Assembly (NCBI GenBank): GCA_963576475.1
Contig: OY754970.1
Location: 32,773,619-32,837,618, forward strand
Length of the DNA stretch: 64,000 bases
Direction: 5' to 3'
From: Molanna angustata
Taxonomy: Eukaryota > Arthropoda > Insecta > Trichoptera > Molannidae
Shown here: piece by piece, positions 10,175 through 21,408 of the stretch
Numbering within the stretch: position 1 is the stretch's first letter
How the letters are laid out: each line of letters begins with the position of its first letter
The notes under the pieces: model-generated
What the model saw: only the letters and a program-made list of their open reading frames with translations
Databases searched by the model: none
Told to the model about the DNA's origin: nothing
Position numbers and translations under genes: made by a program

Positions 10175-11480
10175 ACGGGTGGTTAAATTTCAAGGGCCGA
10201 TGTTCAATGTGAAACACACCTAAACGTCAAGTTTTTGTCTGCATTTCATTTGACATTTCTCAATTTCAGACTAACTCAATTTGAACCATGGAAAGATACA
10301 CAATCGAGCAACGCGTTAAAGTTATTCAGGCCTATTATGAAAATGGGCGTTCAAATCAAAATGGATATCGTGCACTTCGTGATTTTTTCGGTCAATTTAA
10401 TCGTCCAAATGTGCGTACAATCGGAAAAATCGTGCAAAAATTTGAGCAAACCGGGTCTGTAGGAGATGTGAAAACACCAGTGCATGCTCGTACAGCTCGT
10501 ACTGCAGAAAATATTGCTGCTGTTCGCGATAGTGTGGCTGAAGAGCCGTCCACCTCAACTCGTCGTCGTGCCCAACAATTGCACCTCTCACGCTCGTCGT
10601 TGATGAACATTATGCATAAAGACTTGCATTTACACGCTTACAAGGTTCAATTGACTCAAGAACTAAAGCCTCTTAACCATTTTAAGCGTCGTCAATGGTC
10701 AGAATGGTGGCAAGAAATGGCAACAGTGGATGATCAATTTTCGAAGAAATCATCTTCAGTGATGAGGCACATTTTCACTTCAGTGGATTCGTCCATAAGC
10801 AGAATTGCTGCATTTGGGCGAATGATAATCTAAGAGTGACTGTCGAAAAACCAATGCATCCACAAAGAGTGACTGTTTGGTGCGGTTTATGGGCTGGCGG
10901 CATCATCGGGCCGTATTTTTTTTCCAAAATGAGACCGGTCAGGCAGTTTCTGTGAATGGCGTTCGCTATCGTGAGATGATAACGAACTTTTTATGACCCG
11001 AATTGGAAGATATGGATGTGGACGATATGTGGTTTCAACAGGACGGTGCCACTTGCTACACAGCTAACGAAACAATGGCTCTTTTGCGCGAAAAATTTGA
11101 TGGCCGAATAATCTCACGTCGCGGCGATGTCAATTGGCCGCCAAGATCATGTGATTTGACACCGTTGGACTTCTTTCTTTGGGGTTCTTTAAAAGAAAAG
11201 GTGTACGACGATAAGCCAGCAACAATTCAAGAGCTAAAGGATGAGATAATTCGGCACATTAACGACATAGAACCTCAATTATGCCTCAGCGTCATCGAAA
11301 ATTTGGACCATCGGATAGAGATGTGCCGCCACGGCCGCGGCGGCCATTTGGCCGATTTTTTGTTCCATACATAATTGAGCCATACCAATATTATCATAAT
11401 AAAAAGAAATGACAATAATTTCCTAAATAATTTGTGTTTTATTGAAAATCAACATCGGCCCTTGAAATTTAACCACTCTT
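10175..11480 (+). mobile_element. Mariner-like transposon, DD41D (rosa-like) group
   Basis: Terminal inverted repeats share a perfect 26-bp core beginning GTGGTTAAATTTCAAGGG (left from 10180; right about 11450-11475). TA dinucleotides at 10173-10174 and 11481-11482 are the expected target duplication. The 1.3-kb length, single transposase reading frame and AATAAA-like signal near 11398 are typical of mariners. Confidence 0.93.
10288..11374 (+). pseudogene. Mariner-like transposase (DD41D), broken
   Basis: It would cut and paste the surrounding element by binding its terminal repeats and using a DDD catalytic triad. The start MERYTIEQRVKVI is the N-terminal helix-turn-helix (DUF4817-type) seen in this group, followed by the conserved IAAVRDSV region. 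Catalytic motifs are visible in three frames: FSDEAHF near 10763, QQDGATC near 11037 and LTPLDFFLWG near 11160. Forty-one residues separate the second and third aspartates, hence DD41D, as reported for rosa-type mariners. The gene is disrupted by a frameshift just before the first aspartate (about 10745), an extra T in a T-run near 10920 and an in-frame TGA near 10995. The stop follows the residues DFLFHT. It is not active but was evidently full length. Confidence 0.93.
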
Positions 11481-11482
11481 TA

Positions 11483-12160
11483 TATACTTACCTACATCGA
11501 GAAGTTTCGAAATAAGTAGATACGTAATCGTTTCTATTTAGCAATAAAGATAATTGGTGGTCATACTTACACCTACATAAATTAATTATGGTATTTGGAA
11601 GTAGAATATAAATGTCAAAATAATTTATTGCGATGTTTAGATGTTATCTATTCACATTGGAATAATTCATAAATAAATTAGATAAACATCCGAGTTTAAA
11701 TAATATTGTGATAGGAAGTATAGAATATAAACCCTAAAAAATAGATGTATAGATTAAATGAAATATAATTAACTAACAAAAAAAATTTAACAGTAGGTAC
11801 TCCACACTAATATCAAAAAGTACATGTTGTTAGCAAAGGTATTTGAATTTCAAAAAGCAAATACTTTTTTTAACTTATACCTATATAAATGAGGCATTTA
11901 ATATCCGTTTTATGTATATTGAAACATTGAATGTGTTTGGGATTCCACCTCACGTTGTGTACCAATCCCCTGGCCTATTCTTAGCTTATGTCAGCTCTGT
12001 ATATTCCTCACTCTGTGGTAGGCTTACACTTTTTTGTTTTTGTTCTTCTTGAAAGGTTTTACAATCCAGACAGTCGACAATCCAGAGGTTAACAATTTAT
12101 GGATATCAAATCAATTGTTCCTAGTTTTTCAAACAAAAAAAAATCCAGACGTGATAGCAA
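11483..12160. other. AT-rich intergenic stretch
   Basis: I see no supported gene or repeat. The open frame at 11843-12052 has no recognisable motif and is probably chance. Confidence 0.4.
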
Positions 12161-12164
12161 GTTT

Positions 12165-12245
12165 TTTATTCATGCCATCACGGCATATCCCACAATGTGG
12201 GAAATATAACTCTCGACAGGTATAAGGGTGTGCATTAACAACCAT
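12165..12245 (+). repeat. Dispersed retroelement-like repeat, part 1
   Basis: ATATCCCACAATGTGGG followed by 'cgacaggt' and 'gtgcatta' matches 58755-58815 and 54397-54440. With the segment at 12590-12745 it forms one interrupted repeat. Confidence 0.6.
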
Positions 12246-12589
12246 ATATTTATTGAAGGATGCCCGACCAGTAGCGGAATAGCTTATAGAAGCCGAAAAT
12301 TTTGGCTTGCCTACAAATATAACGTGTAAAGAAACACAAAAAGAATATATTGTTGGTAAATGGTTAGTAAAACTTGTCATTTCAAGAAAAAAATATATTA
12401 TTAATTCAAGACCTAATGTTTAACGTACTACAAGATTGGAAATTGTAACTTAAATAAACATCCTTTCCAGGGCTGCAAAATGTAAATATTATTTTGTCAT
12501 ATGATTGAAATATATTTTTCATGGCGGCAGAAATGATCAACGACGAATTTATGCTAAAAATCTTTAAATATTGGACATTTCCCAATTTT

Positions 12590-12750
12590 CTTTCAGGGTT
12601 TGCGTAGTCTGAAGGTTCTAGGCATGCCCCTGCCCGACACACGCGTGTATCCCCACATCAGTCTGAATTATGCGAGATGCTATTTTGCCCGTTGTTTTTT
12701 CGATTAGCCGACTCATACGGGACACCCAAAAACTATGATAATAGAGTGGG
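12590..12750 (+). repeat. Dispersed retroelement-like repeat, part 2
   Basis: The order 'acacgcgtgt', 'gcgagatgctattttgc', 'acgggacacc', 'atgataatagag' parallels 54465-54605 at the RTE-like 3' relic. The ~345-bp gap from part 1 suggests a later insertion, which I cannot classify. Confidence 0.55.
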
Positions 12751-13075
12751 ATCACTATTCCAAGCCGGTACCTCACAGGAAGTTTGAAGGTTTTGATAGA
12801 TGGAATAGGCATGATGACTAATTTTGAAAAACTATCTCACGATGTTTTTACGCATTCACTGTTTTCAAATATATATACATTTCTACATAAAATAAAGGTT
12901 TAGTAGCAAAAATCGCCATTTTAAAATCAAATTTGACATTTACGCCAAAAAAAGCTTGTAGTATCATGGCGGCTGCCGACCCTGACGGTGACGTCATGGT
13001 ATCGTAAACTGCATATCACTACTATATGTAATATATGTGTTCTAAGACGATTTGTGTATTTATAATCAATTCAAA

Positions 13076-13215
13076 AGTGCATAAGTGTTGTGCGGTCCCT
13101 AAATGTACAAACACGACGAAAAAAACACCTACTGAGGTATTTGTTTTCGTCCCACGCGAAAAAAAAGAGAAATAAGTGATTAAATTTCGCACGGCGAGAC
13201 ACAAGTGAATTTTAT
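13076..13215 (+). pseudogene. THAP-type zinc-finger relic
   Basis: One frame reads KCCAVPKCTN then VFVFVPR. After a shift in an A-run it continues RNK-stop-LNFARRDT. The spacing of the first cysteine pair, the proline-rich middle and the RRD block are characteristic of the DNA-binding THAP domain, found in P-element-like transposases and insect regulatory proteins. The expected tryptophan codon appears as TGA, and the second zinc-binding pair (Cys, His) is not visible. It is therefore a fragment of about 45 residues with a frameshift and a nonsense change. The source could be a transposon or a host gene. Confidence 0.5.
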
Positions 13216-13224
13216 TAAGTACGC

Positions 13225-13963
13225 GTTTACAATGAAGTACAGTATTTGTTCCCCCACTTTTAGCTCTCAATAATATAATATTTACCATTATTTAGGCAAT
13301 AAGCATATAAAGAACTTCATTAATGTCCAAACGTCAAAATAGGCCATCATAAGTTTCCCGCGTATGTTTTTAGCTTATGAACACATAATGTAGAGAGAAG
13401 AAGGAGCATATTTTATCGATTTTCGAGATGTAAGTTGTATTTAAATTACAGATAAATAAAGTACTTATATGTACTTATTATTAAGTTTTTACGTTTCGAA
13501 ATTCTGATGAACAAAAGTCTTTGTTCGACGCAAAGAAATATCCGACCATCAAAAGTTCCATTCTAGTTAAGAGTAGTTAAGACAGGCAGAAAAATAACTA
13601 CTATGGCTGCTATTGCTAAAAATAACGATAGCAGATAAATATAGCTTGTTATGAACACAATACAAATAACGAGCGCTATGTAATAATTCGTATGCTGCTA
13701 AAATTGTAACGATGTTTTAAAACGCATGCTTCGCGTAATCGCCGTCGTTTCGCAAATCGCTTCATTTCATGAAAAAAATATAGCTTGCTAGTTTAGTTTG
13801 GCAGTGACCAGCATCATAACATGTCGAACGTTCGTCAGCTCACCATCGCGTGACAAAATTGTAGAATACTAAAACTAAATTAGTTTACCATACGTTGCGA
13901 GCGTTCATTATTTATTTATTTATTCAATAAAAACTAAGTTACATACAAAATACAATTAACATA
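13225..13963. other. AT-rich intergenic stretch
   Basis: No gene recognised. An ATTT-rich tail-like stretch lies at 13909-13930. Confidence 0.4.
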
Positions 13964-14549
13964 GGCCCGATATTACAGTCGGCCCTCAACTCATTGAGTT
14001 TGCCAAACTCAAGATTAATGTTAAGGGGAGATTGAATCCATTTCCGTATTACAGTGCAATATGACATGTCAGTTACTAAATCTTCAATTATAGACATATT
14101 TCACTTTTTCTGTGGTTATTATCTGTCAAATTTAAATAACCTCAAATAATACGAAATACAAAACGGGACGCTACGACTTTAAATACCATTGTTTTATTAT
14201 CCAACATGGTAAATTTAATTTTTTTCACCAAAATAATGCTTTTAAATGCCCGTGTTCGTTTCAATACGGCTGTCAGTTTGTTTTGTTGTGTGGCGCCACC
14301 TTCGATACAACACTGAAACTACACACGTTGCCTAACGCCTCTAGTGATAGAAACTGAAACTACACGAGTTGCCTAGCAAATGACAGTTGACTCACAGTTA
14401 AGTACTTAATCTGCCAGAAACGTTGAGTTAAATATTTGTCGTTTTAGTGACGTATTTGAGGGAAGATTAGGTCTAAACGGACACTGTAATACGCTATATT
14501 TTTGTAAAACTTGAGTTTAGCTCTTAAACTGACACTGTAATACCGGCCC
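13964..14549. mobile_element. Two-layer TIR MITE (586 bp)
   Basis: Ends read GGCCCGATATTACAGT and, on the other strand, GGGCCGGTATTACAGT. A second inner pair, CGTATTACAGTG (14047-14058) and CACTGTAATACG (about 14482-14493), repeats the same motif in the same inverted sense. ATA flanks both ends and may be a 3-bp target duplication, as in Harbinger-type elements. No transposase is present. Confidence 0.7.
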
Positions 14550-14760
14550 ATAGTGTCCCCCGATAGGTAGGCGAGTATCTAGGTAAATTGAAACTATTTG
14601 CTTTGTTGAATACTTGTTCCATTTATATTTAATTTGTTTTAGTTTTAAGTATCTAATTAAAATATTAATATATCGATAACACCAAAATAAACATAGTCCA
14701 GACCGACAATTAATGCGTATATTGTATTGAAGACTATCAGAAGAATTGACGCGACCATAC

Positions 14761-14959
14761 TATGACGTCGTGCGCTCTGATTGTTTTTTCTCATAAAATG
14801 GCGGACTAACACATTTTGTATTTTTATATTTATAATATTATTATTATTCACTCCTATAAATTAAATAAAAAACATTTTTTAAATCTTTATAACCTATTTT
14901 ATTTTTTAAAATCATAATTTCAATGATTTTTTTCTTACAGTCATCACACCTATTACATA
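14761..14959 (+). repeat. Dispersed repeat copy A (pair with 15391-15594)
   Basis: Shares GCGCTCTGATTG, CATAAAATGGCGGAC and AATCATAATTTCAATGATTT, in the same order, with the second copy 630 bp away. No coding capacity. Probably a MITE or retroposon end. Confidence 0.75.
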
Positions 14960-15390
14960 TTTTAATATATTAATCATAATATGTATATGAATCATAACAG
15001 TTATCCCATATGTATATTAGATTCATCATAATACATTGTGTATTTCCATTTCAACCTCATGTAACACTGTACAACTCCCACAAACAATATAATTACATCA
15101 TTTTATTTTATAATCAAGCAATGAAAGCCACCAAGTTATTTATTTCTGAAACGTTAAATATTCTCCACCACGTTACAATACTCGGTGCGTGTTATAACAG
15201 ATGCGTCAACGATTCAATAGAGCGGATAGCGATATTATTTGGTTTATTGTCCCAAATAAACCAAATAAATCAATAAATAAAAATAGCATGTTAAAAATGA
15301 GCAGCATATTCCATATAGCTTGTTACGAAAAAAATAGCCATTTCGAACAACACAACAGTTGACAGTAACAAACACAATTGACAGTGACAA

Positions 15391-15594
15391 TATGGTGACG
15401 TCATGCGCTCTGATTGGTGTTTCACATAAAATGGCGGACAAACATATTTTGTATTTTTATTTTAATAATATTAATATTATTCGCTCTTTTAAAATGAAAA
15501 TAAATATATTTTTTCAAATCTTTATAACATATTTTATCTAATAAAATCATAATTTCAATGATTTTTTCTTACTGTCATCACGCCTATTATATAA
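15391..15594 (+). repeat. Dispersed repeat copy B
   Basis: Second copy of the ~200-bp repeat at 14761. It differs by scattered substitutions and small indels. Confidence 0.75.
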
Positions 15595-15599
15595 AAGTG

Positions 15600-17639
15600 A
15601 AATCAGAAAAAAATAATACTGTATAACTAGCAAATGGAAACAAACTTTGAAAATGGTGAGAAGGATTAAGATTTTTATTATTCATTCCAATGAACAAAAC
15701 AAGTTTCTTTTGATAATGTATCAATATAATATTTTAAATCTCCAACCTCGAAACAGGCGTAGTCCTTGTGAGGTTGGGAGAGTATTTATAAATATCGAGA
15801 TGGTATGAATAAATAAATAAATAAATTATTAAAAGGGAACAACGAAGTACTTTTTAGAAGGAAAATAAATTGCCATATTCGACTTGTTGCTTTTTAAAAC
15901 TCAGATATCAATACAAGTCAATTAAGCTTATTACTTGTACATAAATAGTATTGGGGATTGAAATAATACGAATGAAAAATGAAACCATAAAACTGAATCA
16001 TATTTTTTACGTAGGTACATAAGATAACAAGGAATGTCCGAGTTTCATCTTCGTATATCCAATTCTACGAAAACCAATAACACAAGGTAGATACTGATAT
16101 TCTTATAAAAATATTTTCCTTGTAAACATAACTGGATTGTATTTAACTTAATTATTACAATCGGTACAGCGATAAAATATTACGTAAACAAAGACTTAGT
16201 AAAGTGATTTTTTCCTTTAGAACATTCGATTGTTTTCTGAATGATCTTATAAGAAAAATTAGGTATTCATAAAATAAATCACAAAATAAACAAGTGTGTT
16301 TTCAACAATAAAATCTTCTCTACAAAAGATCGACACTTTTGTTTCTTATTCCAAGGTTGATATTATCTGAAGCATTTTTAAAAAGACACACCATTGTCTT
16401 GGTGTGTATAATTATATAATTGCTATCTTTTTATATAATTTAAATTAACTTTACATGAATGTAGCTGAATTTACTCCTGACCAGTTAGAGCTCTAAAAAT
16501 TTCGAAATTTGTTTATTACCGATGACAATGTGTGTTAAAACCATTTTCAGCTTGAGTCAATTGATATTTTTATTAAATTGAACAATTTTTGTATTTCATA
16601 CAAAGTAAACAATAATGATAATAAACTTATTGTAAATAATAAACTTATTTTTAAATTTCTTTTGATTATTTTTACTAATTTATTTTTACATGAAGAATCT
16701 TTGAAAAGAATGTCCTCAATTTTATTTTTATTTTACATGTTTTATTTAAATTTGATTAATTAACCGAGCATTTAAGTAGTTCATGATATGATCGAAATGG
16801 AATAAAATATTATGTTATGTAAGTAATTTTCATACACATATCTAAAGTAATAAAGCAATCAATATGTTAGTGTGTGTGTGTGTGTGTTTGTCTCACGCCT
16901 TTTGAAAAACCAAGAGCATCTAAAAATCTAATTTATGTGCGAACATGTACCAGTATACCTGATGCAGTGTCACGCTAAAATAATGCGATTAAAATGCTGA
17001 ATTTTAAAGATATTTCAATAATTATTTTTTTCATACAAAATTTTCTAAGTCATATCTGTCAAAAAAGTGTACATTTTGCACGCAAATATCTGTTAGTTTA
17101 AAAGTTAGAAGTACGTATTTACACGAAAAAAATATATTTTCAAGTATAACTTAGCTTTTAAGTGAAAAACATGGTGAATATTTTGTCTAATTATAATGTT
17201 TAACTTATTTTTAAAGTAAGCGTTTTGTACAAATGTACATATAACCCCGCCATTTTAATATCTTTTCATACGATATTTAATTTTCCTACCGAATGAATAT
17301 GTTCTTTCAAATAATATAACATTGAAATAAATGTGATTATGAAATAATAAAATGAAACACAAGACATTACAGCAAGTTTTAAGACATATATTGTAAAAGT
17401 CTGTTAATTATTAGTAAAGATATAGGCGTAATAAAATTGCATAATTTGTTAAAAATATTTGATTTAACTGACAATTTTCATTTTTATGGCATCGAACAAA
17501 CCAATGTAGGTACCTACATATTCAAAAAATGTCTCCATAACATTTGATATTTTTCACATGTTGGAACATGGTTACTATGGCAACGGACACATTCTGATAT
17601 TCAAATAAAATTTGTTATAAATCGAAAGTAGCGTCTAGC
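15600..17639. other. AT-rich intergenic region
   Basis: About 2 kb without a recognisable gene. It holds a (GT)n tract at 16868-16888, AATA-type runs near 15808-15826 and several short poly-A/T runs. Short open frames here have no motif. Confidence 0.4.
16868..16888 (+). repeat. (GT)n microsatellite
   Basis: About nine GT units. Confidence 0.9.
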
Positions 17640-17796
17640 CCCAGCTTTTCTTTTTTGCATTGGCTCCTCTCTGATTGGCTAAAGCGAGCTAGGGGCGTGT
17701 ACTATCAAAACGACGATCCGGACGATCTTCCGACTGCTTCTCCGACTTCCGACCGGATCTCAATATAATTTTATCCTGTGATTTTATCAAAACAGC
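17640..17796 (+). promoter_or_regulatory. Former promoter and 5' leader of the RpS25 pseudogene
   Basis: A GC-richer island in AT-rich DNA precedes the start codon, with pyrimidine-rich patches (CTTTTCTTTTTT, CTTCCGACTG) such as surround ribosomal-protein transcription starts. No TATA box is obvious. Activity is not implied. Confidence 0.35.
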
Positions 17797-18456
17797 ATGG
17801 TGAGTTTATTTGTTTTTTCTTATTGATTTTTGGTAATTTAACTTTACTATTATGTTGTACAGTGTTTTAAATAACCCCCTGTAAAAATGTTGTTCTATAA
17901 TTAACAGTGGTGTGTTTTGTTTTACGTTGCCGCAAAAAGTTATAACTTTAAACTGTCAGATTTAACAATATGTTGTTTTATTCATTTAGCCGCCCAAAAA
18001 ACACACAAAAGTCTTTGGTACAGCAGATACAATATACCCAAAATAAGAAGGAAGGATCCGAAGAAGGCAAAGTTAAAATGAAGGTATTTTTTAAATAGTC
18101 ACTTGTCAAATTTTGTTAGGTTATACTTATTCTTATTCTTATATAATTTCAGTTAATTAAATACTTGTGTGTCTGTGAAGGCAATAATACTGATATACTA
18201 TGAATGATAGCTGTAAAAATCACTAGTTTGACACTTCTGTTTGTATATTGTGATTATTTTTTTAATTTCTAGAAGAGTTCCAAGGGAAAAGTTCATGACA
18301 AGTTAAACAACCGGATTGGTTGAGAAACCAACATATTATGAGAACCTTTACAAAGAAGTTCCATCTTATAAACTCACCACGACGGTAGCTGTGTCTGAAA
18401 GTTTGAAAATTAGATGTTCTTTAGCCACCAGGGTCTTGTCGAGCTTAGAGATAAAG
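17640..18456 (+). pseudogene. RpS25: Ribosomal protein S25 pseudogene, intron-containing, 3'-truncated
   Basis: Family role: eS25, a small-subunit ribosomal protein. Exon 1 carries only the start codon (ATG 17797-17799) directly followed by the donor GTGAGT, a common ribosomal-protein gene layout. Exon 2 (17990-18083) starts after TTTAG with PPKKHTKVF and later, in a shifted frame, gives KKEGSEEGK. Exon 3 (18273-18456) begins KKSSKGKVHDKLNN. After another shift it gives LYKEVPSYKL and then ELRDKG, all recognisable RpS25 segments in order. Introns have GT and AG ends, so this is a DNA-level duplicate, not a processed copy. Frameshifts in exons 2 and 3 and loss of the last exon make it non-functional. 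The 3' side is replaced by a Gypsy fragment from about 18812. Confidence 0.85.
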
Positions 18457-18811
18457 GTGATATATTTGAATTTTTTTTAACAAGCCATACTTGTATGTCA
18501 AAATCTTACCTGTTGTGTTAATTTAAAATGTTTTTAGTAAAAATACATAATGTCTATACATTGGTTTAGTAAAATGGCAAGTAACAAGTAAAATGGTAGG
18601 TGGACAGTGACCGTTTACACTACCGACACTGTCTTTTCAGTAGTGTCTACACCGCCCATTTGTTATTCAGCATTGGGTATAAATTTTCAGTTAGGTTTAA
18701 GGTTGTTTATAATAACAATAGCGACTCGCGTGAGCGAGTTGCTTTATTATTTGAATTATAAATTATTATAAATCAAATTTATAAAATTTGCTAAAATTTT
18801 CGCATTTAATA
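18457..18811. other. Remnant intron and AT-rich DNA downstream of RpS25 exon 3
   Basis: No final RpS25 exon can be seen. A 9-bp hairpin GCGACTCGC-gtga-GCGAGTTGC occurs near 18720-18741. Confidence 0.4.
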
Positions 18812-19712
18812 CCAACTTTGACAGCTCATTTGCAGAAACTTTCAGAGGATGATGAGCCAACTAGTACTGGCCGGGTACTTCGAGAAGTTTGTCATGGTGT
18901 ATGTAGATGACATCGTCGTGTATTCAGCCGATTGGGAGAGCCACCATAACACCATAGGTTAATTTTCGAAAGATTGAGTTCGGGCTGCAGTGCGCACCAG
19001 AAAAATGTAAGATCGGCTCTCCAACCATCGAATATTTGGCCCACATGGTGTCGGCCAGTAGAAACACCCCACAACCGGTGCATGAGAGAGTCTTGAGAGA
19101 GATACCGCCTCTATGGACAAGGAAGGAACTCACAGCGTTTCTTGGGCTATGTAATTGGCTGCCGGAACGCGTGCCAAGGATCACAACCATAGCGGCCCCA
19201 TTAACGGACCTACTTAGCCCGAAGAGATCATTCAAGTGGACACGCCAGGCCCAATTTCAACAGGGAGTTCATCTTGCAAACTGTTGCGAGTAAAGATGGA
19301 GCAGCAACTGTGCTATTTCACCAGAACGAGGACGGGTCACGGGAGGTTATCTCATATTCAAGCTGCAAGTTCGGTGAGGCGGACAGGAAATGCCATTCGA
19401 ACAAAAAAGAGGCCCTCGCAGTGGTGTGGGTGAAGTACCGTTGTACAGAAGTACCGACCATTCATTGGAGGATGACGATTTACTATGGTGACGGACAACT
19501 GAGCATTCACTTGGTTTCATAAGGCAATGGACAAGAGAGCAAAACTAATCAGGTGGACCATGTTTTTGCAAGAATACAATTTCGTCATCGAGCACTGTCC
19601 TAGTCCAGTCGCACTAGCGCATTAGCGGCTGAAGTGGAAGATGTAATGGGGAGAGCCACCGGTCCATCTACCTCCTCAACACTAACCATCCCCGAGGAGG
19701 TTCAGGAGAAGT
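18812..19712 (+). pseudogene. Ty3/Gypsy reverse transcriptase and RNase H fragment
   Basis: Fragment of the pol gene of an LTR retrotransposon. VYVDDIVVYS at about 18898 is the RT catalytic motif. Next come FLGLCNWL near 19140, IAAPLTDLL near 19191, and the RNase H-side blocks ISYSSCKFGEADRK near 19345 and RWTMFLQEYNF near 19552. Blocks fall in different frames, with a one-base loss near 18848, a disruption near 18958 and several more. Protease and integrase are not seen. It is GC-richer than its surroundings and lies where the last RpS25 exon should be. Confidence 0.88.
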
Positions 19713-20330
19713 AAACATCAAATGCAGCTCTTGTCAAGACGAAGGACACTGAAAGTCATCCACCGCTTACACGGGTATCTCAGGCGCGTTAGCACCTCTT
19801 TACCCGCACTTAGTTGCAAATATTTTTTTATGCAAGCGGGCTCTGAGTTCGCCGGATGTGCTCCCCCCAACAAACCCCGCCTGCTAAATTATGGATTCTC
19901 AGTGCTAAATTATGATGAAGCCTACCTAATGCGCCTTACTAATTAAAACTAATCTTAATTTCTAGGTGCTTCTAGACCATCGCACCCGCATTACCAGATG
20001 CGATAGCTAACATCAACGCGAGGAAGGAGGACCCACCCAGACGGGGGCATGCAATCAGACACCTCCACGTGGGAGAAAGGACGGCACGAATTGTCAACGA
20101 GTCGTCGACCACCCCGCTACAGCACCACTCCAGGCCAGGTTAGGCCCACTGCTGTACGAAATCCTCGACCAGGGGTAAACCCGGTCATCCCAGCCACTCC
20201 CAGCGTGAGACACGCACATCAAGCATCATTCCATGCCAGATTAGGACATCGCTATACGAGATCTTTGACCGGGGGTAAACCCGGTCTCTGGAGCTCATCC
20301 CAGCGTGAGACCCACACATATTAAAACTCT
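19713..20330 (-). mobile_element. Presumed 3' part of the R1-clade LINE, with internal duplication
   Basis: GC-rich sequence continuous with the R1-clade fragment to its right and probably its ORF end and 3' untranslated region on the minus strand. It contains two imperfect ~90-bp copies, at about 20125-20210 and 20235-20315, both carrying GGGGTAAACCCGGTC and CCCAGCGTGAGAC. The boundary with the Gypsy fragment (about 19713) is not sharp. Confidence 0.45.
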
Positions 20331-21141
20331 TCATAACGAGCCACATTGTGATGGTTCGCCAGCACTTCGCCAAACCAAACTGGCCGGGCGGTCTAGCACA
20401 CATACCTCCTATCATAGTCTCCTAACACGAGCTGCAACGCATAGTGGCACAGTGCCAGCGATCTCATACGCATCTTCTTTCTTAGGTCAGGGAAAAACTA
20501 ATAGGTAACCCTATCAGTTCCTTCTCTATCCCAGCGCTCTTGCCAAACTTTCATCGTCCTTTCTCTGACTACTGATGGCCCCACTCAGACCACCAATTCC
20601 TGGCACAATACAAACAATCACTCCTACATGTTCAGCCCGTCTATTGAGCCTGATACTCCTATGTGCGACAAAGTCCCGCACCTCAATATCAGCAGGCAGA
20701 ACACCAGTGATGACCGGAAGACTGTCACTGGCCGCCGTGCGATACGTACCTGTAACAGCAAGCAAGGGAGGATGCTGGCCCCTAGGATCGCAAGAGCAAC
20801 CGAGCCAACGCTCAGCCGATGGGACCAAACTTCAGATGCGTATGCGATCTGGGCAATATACTTAGCCTTGTATATAGCCCTCACCCTACCCGAATGGAGT
20901 CCCCAGTTACTCCTGCTGATCCTGCAAAATGTCATAAACAAGGCCGCTACTTTTTCAGCCGAGGACTCGACATTCGGACGACACCTAGGTAGCGAACTTC
21001 ATCGACAACACTAACTCGCCTAGAGGCTTGCCCAGCTAGGTGCTCCCTTCACTCAACGAGGGCAACCCCGCAGCTTCAGCTTGGCCAGAATAAGCGGCCA
21101 CCACGATTTGTCGAACGTCCCCGCTATATCTAGGAACATGC
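20330..21141 (-). pseudogene. R1-clade non-LTR retrotransposon ORF2 fragment
   Basis: Minus-strand reading gives FLDIAGTFDKSWWP (about 21141-21100), an RT-domain block typical of R1-clade elements. After a large internal deletion follow YASEVWSHRL, VGSVALAILGA, SLPVITGVLPADIEV and LALCHYALQLV, which belong to the region after the RT. Frames shift several times. Such elements copy RNA into DNA at a nicked target; this one is dead. Plus-strand open frames over it (20575-21014) are shadows. Confidence 0.82.
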
Positions 21142-21408
21142 TTTTCTTTGCATGCATTCTTCCAGCACAGTGTTCACAGTTTTTCATTTGTAATTATTTC
21201 CACAGGTTTAACCAACAGCATCATGGTTATGTCATCTACATAAGGACCCAAAAGGGAGACAATCTAGTGGTACACCACCACATTCATTTCATATAAGTAA
21301 ATGTAAAATAACAGCTTATTCAATAAATTAACCATTTCAACATTTTTTTTATTTCTACAATTTTTTTGTTTACATACATTCTCTCCTATTATTATTACTT
21401 CTTACAAT

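Noticed and set aside
9970..10212. 80-codon ORF between the Helitron-like end and mariner
   Set aside because: It starts inside one transposon end and finishes inside another, with Lys-rich low-complexity sequence and no motif.
10175..11480. Active autonomous mariner
   Set aside because: Two frameshifts and a nonsense codon interrupt the transposase.
20575..21014. Plus-strand genes over the GC-rich block
   Set aside because: The minus strand carries recognisable R1-clade LINE protein blocks; the plus-strand frames are shadows.
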